From: Pectinophora gossypiella
Taxonomy: Eukaryota; Arthropoda; Insecta; Lepidoptera; Gelechiidae
Assembly: GCF_024362695.1 (NCBI RefSeq)
Contig: NC_065406.1
Coordinates: forward strand, 11,656,001-11,720,000
Direction: 5' to 3'
DNA length: 64,000 nt
This document shows positions 55,672-64,000 of the stretch, in pieces (the first letter of the stretch is position 1; every line of letters starts with the position of its first letter). Both the position numbers and the translations under genes were made by a program. The notes below the pieces were generated by a model, which was given only the letters and a program-made list of their open reading frames with translations, was not told where the DNA came from and made no database searches.

Positions 55672-56235
55672 TACAAAATCGTTTCATGCGGAAAGCCACG
55701 GGAGCTCCGTGGTTCCTTCGCAATGAAAATCTGCACATTGACCTAGGTCTGCCAACCATTGCCCAATGGCTCAAATTAGCTTCCAAACGTTTTTTCGATT
55801 CTGCTCCGCACCACCCAAATCCCCTGGTAGTTGCGGCTTCCGAGTACATTCCGCTTAGGGACGGTACTGAAAAGTATCGGCGTCCGAAGGACGTAATATA
55901 CGATCCCGACGACCCGATCACTCTAGCCATAGAGGCAGCCAATCAGCTCGCGACACCAAACACTTCAGGTCCCCGATACCGACCCCGCCGGCGTGGTCGA
56001 CGATTTCCCTCATTCAGCGCTTATCGCTATCGACCCACTAGGGTCGATTAATTCTTTCAAATATTTTTCCTCTCAGACGACGCCCTGAGCCGAGGTTCGC
56101 GCCCAACTGGGCACCCTCAGGCCTGTTGTCTTAAACGTTGTACCGGGTGAGAGCCTTCAGCGCTCCCCATTTGTCCGGCCGAGTAGTTAATGCCATCTGC
56201 GGCAAATCTACAATAAGTCACGTCAAAAAAAAAAA
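55672..56235 (+). mobile_element. Jockey-type LINE, 5'-truncated, with ORF2 end and 3' UTR
   Basis: Target duplication ACTGTTTTAA at 55662-55671 and 56236-56245. The open part (to 56051) encodes the C-terminus of a Jockey-type ORF2: RKATGAPWFLRNENLHIDL, LASKRFFDSAPHHPNPLVV. A 3' UTR and short poly(A) follow. This copy identifies the source family of the fragments at 3463-3840, 5624-5973 and 24720-25000. It is non-functional. Confidence 0.88.
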
Positions 56236-56245
56236 ACTGTTTTAA

Positions 56246-57632
56246 CACTGTTCAAAGGTAAATTCTGAAAGTCAATGGGAATCTTATTGTAAAAACGTAT
56301 AGGTACGTTGCGCCTTAAAAGATTTTGTGATTTTATGCAGTCGACTGACATGTAAGGCAAGTTTATGCTTATTCCGGGTATTAACAATGTGCCAATCACT
56401 ATTTTTTCCAAACAATCCTATGTTTTTTTTTTACATTATATTTTTCATAGATATTATTTTATATTGTGAAGCCAACATTAAAATACTATTTTTTTTTTTT
56501 AATTTATTTCTAAATGACGTCTTGGGTCCCAATTTGTAAATCGCCCGAATGGCTCGCAAATGAAAAAAAATGTTAACCGTTTTTGAAACGTTACATAGCT
56601 TATAACCACCGGACGATCAAACAGTCTTGTTTTCTTGTTTTGACGCTTCTATTGATTCTTCCAGGTGATTTAGAAGTTATTGGTAACAGACGTACATACA
56701 CACACATACATACAGACATAGCGGTCAAACACATAACCCTCCGTTTTGCTTCGCCACAATCGGGTAAAAAACAGCTTAAGCCCGACAAGAGACACGTAAC
56801 CTACAAGGAGTGAGGAGGGAGTGCACACAAGAAAATCCGTAGAAAAACTATTATACCTAATGGTAATGGAAAATTACCATATAATAGGTATTGTTTAAAT
56901 GTACCTACGTACGAGATAATACTTTTTTTGTATTGACGTCAATAGTGAGAAACGTGTCAAAAATCTCATTTTTCTTAAACAATAAATTAATAAATCTTAA
57001 TACTCTGGGTTTCTTATTAACAATTTCAATATAACTTTAGATTTTTATACCTACTGATGAGGAGTGGGTGCAATACGAACCAATCAACCTCTTCAGGCAT
57101 ATGAGCGTGTTCCAATGTCATGTTATGTTGTGTTGATAATATGTGAGAGTAGTATGCTTCACATGTAACATAACTTATATAGCCTATTTATACGTCCCAC
57201 AGTTCCACCACTTCCACTACTGGGCACATCCCTCCCCTTAATCAACGCCACACACGTGTACGCTTGTACGCATCAAAACCGCATATTTTGTGGCCATACA
57301 TTTACCGTTATATCGTTTCCATCCACGCAGTATAAGTAAATTTGGCTTAATTTGTAGTACTTCATACACTAACGCTATTTTAAAATTAACGTTATACAAT
57401 GATAGAAATACGTTTTATTAGGATATTTACATAAAATTTTTTGATCAAAAGTAAAAATTAGTATATATAATATTTTTTAAAAATATATCTAAACTTTCTT
57501 GAAACGGAGCTTATTAATTAAGCTCCCTGTTCCCCCGCCCCCTCGCCACCCGAACATGGCATACACGTCATAAAGTTTTTAGTTGTTTAAAATCAATTTA
57601 TTAGTCAAATTACAGCATAATTATTATAGAAA
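56246..57632. other. Upstream region of SDR paralog B
   Basis: AT-rich. A SINE family B tail remnant is at about 57177-57245. I see no exon and no convincing core promoter motif. Confidence 0.45.
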
Positions 57633-59085
57633 ATGCCTTTATTCAGTGGCCGCTGCCTGAGCGCAGCAAAATTAGCTGGGAAAACAGCTATTATAACGGG
57701 ATGTAACACTGGGATCGGAAAAGAAACTGCTTTGGATTTTTATAAAAGAGGTAAAACTATTTTAGTCAGTTTTTTAGTAATAAGCGTTTATATTATAAAT
57801 TATTTTTATATTCACTGCGCAAAATAAACAGGAAATTTTGGTACTTTTCAAGCAATGAAACTTGATACTGACTAAATTATTGACAACAGCTTTTGTTCCT
57901 TTTTAACCAACATTATTAACTAAATTAGGTGCGCGAGTTATCATGGCATGCCGCAGCATGGAAAGGGCCGAAGAAGCAAAGAGCGAGATTGAAAAGCGGT
58001 GCAAAGACTTCCCTGACACTGGCAACCTAGTCTTGGAGAAGTTAGACTTAAATTCTTTAAGCTCAGTGCGTGACTTTGCACAAAAAATAATAGACACAGA
58101 ACCACAAGTCAACATTCTGGTGAACAATGCAGGTGTCATGATGTGTCCCAAGGGAGAGACTGAAGATGGATTTGAAATACAAATTGGAACCAATCATCTA
58201 GCACATTTTCTCTTAACTCTGCTATTACTGCCGCGAATCAGAAGTAGTAAACCAGCACGAATTGTGACTGTCTCATCTAGAGCACATATTAGTAAGTTAT
58301 CAAACATATTGAAATATGTTTGTAATGAAAAGAAAAATGTTTTTAATTGTATATAAAAAATTTAGAAACCCTCATTGGTTACATTATTTATTATTCTTGC
58401 AGGAGGCACAGTCAATTTTGAAGATATAAATTTTAAACAGAGACCCTACAGTGCTGCTGAAGCGTATAAGCAAAGCAAACTTGCAAATATATTGTTTTCT
58501 AAAGAATTGGCTTTGAAGCTTAAGGTATTCTCATTTAATTACACATAATTTTCTGTATTTTCTTTACATTTCAGATGATAATTTTTACTTATTTTTAATT
58601 ATTGTTATAATAATTTAAATGAAATAATTATTTGCAGGAGCACAACATAGATGGTGTAAATACATACAGCTTACACCCAGGAGTAATAAAGACTGAACTA
58701 GGTCGGCACCTGAACAACAGTCTATTCTGGGGAGCACGGCCAATCATAGGTTTCTTGCTGTCCCCAGTTATGAAGTCTCCAGAGCTTGGAGCACAAACTA
58801 CCATTTACTGTGCTCTTGATGAGAAATGTGCTAATGAGACTGGATTATATTATAGGTATGATATCAGTTTTTTATTCACTAGACTAATATTGTCTAATAA
58901 AAGGTTATTGTCTTGCATATTATTAATACCTATTCATTTTCAGTGATTGTGTGGTTGCAAATCCATCACAAAGAGCGCAGGATGAGAGTCTAGCTAAGAA
59001 GTTGTGGGAACTATCAGCAAAGCTTGTGGGTCTTGGTGACTACAATCCATTCACAGCTCCAGACCCAGGAGTAAAGGCTAAATAA
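57633..59085 (+). CDS. Short-chain dehydrogenase, retinol dehydrogenase 11/12-like (paralog B)
   Basis: Same family as paralog A. Exons: 57633-57750, 57929-58291, 58403-58524, 58638-58855 and 58944-59085; 320 residues. Motifs: TGCNTGIG (22-29), ILVNNAGVM (NNAG 105-108), Ser in VTVSSRAH and Tyr182-X3-Lys186 (YKQSK), then SLHPGVIKTELGRH and GLYYSDC. Exon 1 (118 nt) and exon 4 (218 nt) have the same lengths as in paralog A and all phases agree, so the pair arose by duplication with introns in place. Introns here are 89-178 nt, against up to 2.8 kb in paralog A. The stop is followed at once by AATAAA-like signals (59083-59095). Confidence 0.95.
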
Positions 59086-59099
59086 AAATAAAGAAGGGG

Positions 59100-60181
59100 T
59101 ATGCAGAGGTGTATAGTATCTACACCCACTCCTCACCAGCTATATTCAAGTTCCATGTATAAATATGATTTTATGTATGAATTTTATGTAACATAAGATG
59201 TTACATTTATTTATTTATTATTTTAAGTGCAATGCAACTTAATATTATATTTTAAGATTGTAATAGACTGCCTTAATCATTTTAATTTGTTGGTGAAGGT
59301 TTAATTATACTCATTATATACTTTTTATAATGTAATTAAATATTATATTTACAGCGAAACTTTTTTTTTCAAGATTTAGTTAAGCTAAGAATGAATGAAT
59401 ACTCCAAAAGGGAAACCTTTGTTTGTAAAAATATAACACAAATTCTATTATCTAAAAGGTTCGAGCTAAATTTCCATGTACAAGTAATCCTGGCGTTACC
59501 GCTAAAAATAAAAAAGTTTATTCAAGAATAGTGTTGATCCTACATTTTAGACTACTTGGTCTTTGTTCTAGGCTAGTTGACCACAATCGATTACAGTCAA
59601 AGGTCTACTATGTATTAAAAATATTTCTTGTAGTTTCTTTTGTTTTACGTTAAGCTCTGTAATGAATTTAAAAAGCTTTGTTATACCATGTCAACATACA
59701 CATTCTGTACATCAAGTGAGAATAGTGAGATACAAAATCGGAGGATAGTCGGAGGACGAATGAACAACGAAACGAATAACGAATGAAACATTGTTTGTAC
59801 CATACGGCAACACTAACGAGTTTGACATTTCAATCATATTCATTCAAGCCAAATTCATTCATTCTATCGTTCATTTTATTCACTTCACTCTTACAATTCC
59901 GTAAAAAGGGTTTTGTGCTACACTGAGATTTTAGCTGAAACACTAAAAAATACGTATTTCTCAATAGGACTTAAGGAAAAAAGCGCGGGAAACGGATTGT
60001 TTGGCGGACGTGTTTTTTCGTGGCTTTAAAATTTTAATTTTAATTCTAATATTTAAAGTGATCATTTGGTTAGTTTAGGTGTAATTTAGTTTGTATATAT
60101 TAATTATTTTTTATTTATATTGTGTATAGTGTAAATATCAACGAGTTATTGGTAAGTAGTTCTTTTTATAATTTTCCCGCC
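59100..60181. other. Downstream of paralog B and leader of LINE 2
   Basis: AT-rich with no gene. The 5' end of LINE 2 lies somewhere here, perhaps near 59960-60000 where GCGCGGGAAACGG and GGCGGACGTG break the AT-rich pattern. The boundary cannot be fixed because the 3' end and its target duplication lie outside the window. Confidence 0.4.
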
Positions 60182-61780
60182 ATGGACCCGCCCGAGGATC
60201 CTGGGGGAACGCCTCCTGTTGTTGCAAGTTATGTTACAATCTCTAATGTTGCTTCAACGAATGAAGAAGCAAGTATGGATACTGATGGTTCTTTAGTTCA
60301 GGGGAAAAAACGAAAGCGCGTTTCACGCTCTAAAGTGTGCAAACATTGCAATAAAAAAAGAAGGAAGGGTCATGAGAAGAGGCTATCTGATTGCCAATGT
60401 CTATCTGAAACTGAATCTAATATCCAGCCTGCATCCCAATCTCTTGATGAAAACCAAACTCAGAATATCTCTTTGCCTTTATTTAATGAAACTGTTGCGT
60501 CACAAAATATTTCAACTGTCGCTGACAACCACTCTCCACAGTCTCAAATTGCTCGGAGGACTTATATTAGTTCTGATGCAGCTCCTTACACATTACACAT
60601 CCAGCATAAGCTGACATCGCCTGATGATGGGGTTTCTTTGCATCCTGTGTCTTTAGGTCGATTCCTGAAACAAAACAAAGTTACAGGTATAGTGGATGGA
60701 AGCTTAAAACGAATTGGAAGGAACAGAGTATCTCTCTCTTTCAAAAAGTATGAAGATGCAAACTCTTTTCTTGAAAACCCTATTTTAGACTCCTCAAAGT
60801 ATAAAGCTTTTATCCCTACATTCTCAGTAATTCGAATGGGTGTGGTTCGTGGAGTACCTGCTGAATGGAGTGAAGAAGAAGTGAAGGAGAATACGACAGT
60901 CTCTATAGGCTGCGGTCCTATTCTGAAAGTAAGGCGGTTGAATAGGAAAGTCATTTTTAATTCCAAGGTGGAATTTAAACCAACAGAATCTGTAGTACTG
61001 ACCTTTGATGGTCAGATTTTACCGAAAAGGGTCTTCATGTGTTATACAGCTCTCCCTGTCGATCTTTACATTTATCCAACCGTACAATGTTTTAGTTGTT
61101 GTCGCTATGGCCATGTGAAAACCCAGTGCCGCTCGCAACCTAGATGCTTTAAGTGTGGTCAGGGCCACAATGGAGATACCTGCTCAGTTCATGAAGAAGA
61201 TGTCAAGTGTTGCTTATGTAATGGCAACCATCAGGCTACAGATAGAAAGTGTTTGGAGTATGAGCGCCAACGTGCTATAAAAGAGACCATGGCAAAGTCA
61301 TGCATCTCTTATGCGGAAGCTTTAAAGACTCATCCGGCCATAACAAAGATCTCATATGCTGAAGCACTTCTTTCATCCCATCATGTCCCAGATAATGTCC
61401 CACTTTTAACATCGCCTTCCCAAGCAGCTAAGTCCCCTTCTAAAGTCTCTTATAAAAAAACTGTTCTTCAAACAAGAAAAGCTCCTCCCAGGACTACAAA
61501 AGGCTATGACGTTCAGAGTCATAGGGAACTGGTTAGAGAGTATGATTTGCCTGCATCTGCTAATGGAACTGCTCTGAAATATCAAGAAACAGTCAATGAT
61601 CCTTCTAATATTCCGATTTCTGAACTTATTATAGCCCTATTAAACTTACTTTCGCAGTCAAACTTAATTCCACCGTCCAACGCAGCTCTCATTGATTCTC
61701 TTGCACAAATCTCTAAAACACTCCATAATGGACCTAAATTCCAAAGTTCTCCAGTGGAACTGCAGGAGCGTAATTCCTAA
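60182..61780 (+). CDS. LINE 2 ORF1 (gag-like zinc-knuckle protein)
   Basis: 532 residues from the ATG at 60182, which has a good context (CCCGCCATGGAC). A basic region (KKRKRVSRSKVCKHCNKKRR) is near residue 45. Zinc knuckles at about 303-358 read CFSCCRYGHVKTQC, CFKCGQGHNGDTC and CCLCNGNHQATDRKC. Upstream the frame is open to 60122 but without ATG. It overlaps the ORF2 start by 53 bases in another frame. Confidence 0.9.
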   Translation: MDPPEDPGGTPPVVASYVTISNVASTNEEASMDTDGSLVQGKKRKRVSRSKVCKHCNKKRRKGHEKRLSDCQCLSETESNIQPASQSLDENQTQNISLPLFNETVASQNISTVADNHSPQSQIARRTYISSDAAPYTLHIQHKLTSPDDGVSLHPVSLGRFLKQNKVTGIVDGSLKRIGRNRVSLSFKKYEDANSFLENPILDSSKYKAFIPTFSVIRMGVVRGVPAEWSEEEVKENTTVSIGCGPILKVRRLNRKVIFNSKVEFKPTESVVLTFDGQILPKRVFMCYTALPVDLYIYPTVQCFSCCRYGHVKTQCRSQPRCFKCGQGHNGDTCSVHEEDVKCCLCNGNHQATDRKCLEYERQRAIKETMAKSCISYAEALKTHPAITKISYAEALLSSHHVPDNVPLLTSPSQAAKSPSKVSYKKTVLQTRKAPPRTTKGYDVQSHRELVREYDLPASANGTALKYQETVNDPSNIPISELIIALLNLLSQSNLIPPSNAALIDSLAQISKTLHNGPKFQSSPVELQERNS

Positions 61781-64000
61781 AAAACAAGATTTATTATTTT
61801 TAGTTAACAAGTACAAACCTCTAATTATAGCATTACAAGAAACTTGGCTCAAGCCAAGTTATAATTTTAAAATTTCAGGCTACTCTTGCATTCGAGAGGA
61901 TAGACCTGATGGATTTAATGGTGTTGCTTTATTAATAAAGCATCCCACTTCCTTTACACATAAACAAATCAATCATAGAAATGATTACTCTGTTGTAGCT
62001 GCAATTATCAAAAATATCTGTTTTGTTTCTATTTATATTCCACATCCCTCTTCTCAGATATATAATGAGGTACATAATATTCTTTCCTCACTTCCTAAAC
62101 CCTTTATAGTGTTAGGGGACTTCAATGCCCAGCATGTGTCGTGGGGAAGTTCTTTATCCAATACAAATGGTAACACTGTTTACAATATGTTGGACACACT
62201 TAACCTTTGTATCCTTAATACTGGTTCACCTACCCGTCGCACCTCTCCTTCACAGGGAAAGAGTGCTCCAGACTTATCAATCTGCACCCCAAATCTTGCT
62301 CCATATCTTTCTTGGGAAGCCCTTAAATACACTTTTGGAAGTGATCATTATAGTCTTATTATCACTCTGCCTTTTCAACACGAAACTGTTCGAAAACGGA
62401 TTCGTTTGAAATATAGATTATTGAATGCCGACTGGAATACTTTTAAATCTCGAATGGAAAGTAAAATTTGTTGTTTCCCTCCTGTAACACCTGGAAATGA
62501 AACCTCTTGTGCAGAGACATTTGCCGGAGCGTTTATAGAGATAGCTAATGAACTTTTTCCGATGAAAAAAGTAGGCTGTGGAATACCTTCTCCACCTTGG
62601 TGGGACAGTGAATGTACAGAGGCTGCTAGAAAACGTAAAGAAGCTGAAAAGTTATATTTTGAATGTTCAACAGATGAAAACTTTAATAAAGTAACTGAAA
62701 ATATCGAAGCTTGTAAAAAAATGTTTAAACAAAAAAAATTTGATGGATGGAGATCTTTTTGCCTATCAATTTGCCCAGATGTTAGCCCATCTGAAGTTTG
62801 GGCGAATATAAGAAGATTCAGGGGTGCTTTCAAGGAATCCTCTCCTTCTGCTCTTCCTCAGAATTTGACCCATAAATTTATTGATACCCTAGCTCCTCCT
62901 TATGTTTCAGAGTTTATAATGATTTCACCAGCTGTCGATGATCGTACTGGACTAAACAGCCCCTTTTCTCTCCATGAAATGAAAGGCGTCTTATCAAATG
63001 TGAAGGATTCAGCTCCTGGCGTTGATGGAATACCATATTCATTTGTAGCTAATCTAGGTGATGATGCTTTAGGTTATTTGCTTAACCTAATTAATAGTTT
63101 TATGCTATCTGGTAATATACCCCCTGCATGGAGAGTTCAAGAAGTGTTCCCTATTCTGAAACCTAATAAGGATCCTACCCTTGCTTCATCTTATCGTCCT
63201 ATTGCTCTGTCATCGGTCTTAATTAAAATTACTGAACATCTGGTTAAAAATAGATTAGAATGGTTTATGGAGAGCAAAGGTTTACTTAGTAGAAGTCAGT
63301 ACGGCTTCAGAAAAGGTAAAAGTACAATGGACAGTATAGCTATTTTTGTCACTGATATACGACTGGCATTCTCTTCTAACCAGTCCGTCGTAGCAGCTTT
63401 TCTGGACATTACTGCAGCTTACGACAATGTAGTTTTATCTATACTATATAAGAAATTATTGGCTTTTAATGTACCTTCCATGCTTTCTTCATTTATCATA
63501 AATATGCTCTCTGAGCGTTGTATTCAGTTTTTTACGGATGACGAGCATTTTTTGTCACGATTAGTCTGGAAAGGTCTCCCACAGGGGTCGGTACTCAGCC
63601 CTTTGTTGTATAATGTTTATAGTTCAGATCTAGAATCTTCCCTAGATGATAATGTGAGTATTCTTCAATATGCAGACGACCTCCTGTTGTACTGTTCTGA
63701 CAAATCTATTCAGAATGCCTCTTCAGCCTTATGTCGGTCTCTTGATTTGCTTAAGGTTTGGTTGGATTTAAATGGCCTAGATGTTTCTTCTCCTAAAAGC
63801 TCTGTAGTTGTGTTTACAAGACGATTAATGATCCCTCCTGTAACTGTTACATTTAATAATAATCCTATCCCAGTAAAAACTTCAGCAAAGTTCCTTGGCG
63901 TCATTCTTGACGATAAATTATCGGGTAAACATCATATCGAATACGTTACCGGTAAATGTGATCGTAATTTTAATATTCTTCGATGCCTTGCAGGAGTTTG
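61728..64000 (+). CDS. LINE 2 ORF2 (endonuclease and reverse transcriptase), runs off the right edge
   Basis: Uninterrupted for 757 codons from the ATG at 61728 to the window end. The endonuclease domain has LQWNCRSVIPKK, LQETWL, GDFNAQHVSWG and GSDHYSL. The reverse transcriptase shows PGVDGIPYSF, YRPIALSSVLIKITEHLV, QYGFRKGKST, FLDITAAYDN, GLPQGSVLSPLLYN and catalytic YADD (residues 648-651). The frame is still open past the RT core (FLGVILDDKL, NFNILRCLAGV). Whether it has an RNase H domain like LINE 1 cannot be seen. It is a different element from LINE 1, not a copy of it. Confidence 0.92.
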   Translation, partial: MDLNSKVLQWNCRSVIPKKQDLLFLVNKYKPLIIALQETWLKPSYNFKISGYSCIREDRPDGFNGVALLIKHPTSFTHKQINHRNDYSVVAAIIKNICFVSIYIPHPSSQIYNEVHNILSSLPKPFIVLGDFNAQHVSWGSSLSNTNGNTVYNMLDTLNLCILNTGSPTRRTSPSQGKSAPDLSICTPNLAPYLSWEALKYTFGSDHYSLIITLPFQHETVRKRIRLKYRLLNADWNTFKSRMESKICCFPPVTPGNETSCAETFAGAFIEIANELFPMKKVGCGIPSPPWWDSECTEAARKRKEAEKLYFECSTDENFNKVTENIEACKKMFKQKKFDGWRSFCLSICPDVSPSEVWANIRRFRGAFKESSPSALPQNLTHKFIDTLAPPYVSEFIMISPAVDDRTGLNSPFSLHEMKGVLSNVKDSAPGVDGIPYSFVANLGDDALGYLLNLINSFMLSGNIPPAWRVQEVFPILKPNKDPTLASSYRPIALSSVLIKITEHLVKNRLEWFMESKGLLSRSQYGFRKGKSTMDSIAIFVTDIRLAFSSNQSVVAAFLDITAAYDNVVLSILYKKLLAFNVPSMLSSFIINMLSERCIQFFTDDEHFLSRLVWKGLPQGSVLSPLLYNVYSSDLESSLDDNVSILQYADDLLLYCSDKSIQNASSALCRSLDLLKVWLDLNGLDVSSPKSSVVVFTRRLMIPPVTVTFNNNPIPVKTSAKFLGVILDDKLSGKHHIEYVTGKCDRNFNILRCLAGV

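Overview
The window is a piece of a lepidopteran (moth-type) nuclear genome. Genes are split by AT-rich introns with GT-AG borders. Several tRNA-headed SINE families, MITEs and LINE fragments recur on both strands. The gene set (Polo kinase, SDF2, SRA1, IntS4, SLC25A51-like carrier, lipase, retinol-dehydrogenase-like SDRs) is animal. I saw nothing prokaryotic: no operon, CRISPR array or phage. All exon borders below were placed by hand from splice sites, phase continuity and family similarity recalled from knowledge; no search was run.

Layout, left to right: a pancreatic-lipase-like gene on the minus strand, running off the left edge (679-5265); polo on the plus strand, complete in ten exons (7977-16049); SDF2 on the minus strand (17334-18719); SRA1 on the plus strand (19520-20372); Integrator subunit 4 on the minus strand, complete in sixteen exons (21317-31758); a full-length RNase H-bearing non-LTR retrotransposon with a target-site duplication (32424-38032); an SLC25A51-like mitochondrial NAD+ carrier on the plus strand (39016-40195); a 2.2-kb near-perfect palindrome made of two inverted 3' halves of a Transib-like (RAG1-related) transposon (42037-44237); two paralogous SDR genes in head-to-head orientation (46867-53588 minus, 57633-59085 plus); and a second non-LTR element whose reading frames are intact up to the right edge (60182-64000).

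Gene pairs alternate strand. Polo/SDF2 and SRA1/IntS4 converge, the second pair with poly(A) signals only tens of bases apart. SDF2/SRA1, IntS4/SLC25A51 and the two SDRs diverge and may share promoter regions, now swollen by retroelement insertions. The host genes have unrelated jobs: mitosis, ER quality control, co-regulation, snRNA 3' processing, NAD+ import, retinoid/steroid-type redox and lipid hydrolysis. I infer no common pathway beyond the SDR pair.

The most unusual structures are the Transib fold-back with its 5-bp target duplication and reconstructable empty site; a 77-bp minisatellite in IntS4 that multiplies the end of a coding exon together with its splice donor; a retroposon nested in the 5' leader of the full-length LINE; and a retroposon reading frame that runs open and in frame into the SDF2 start codon.
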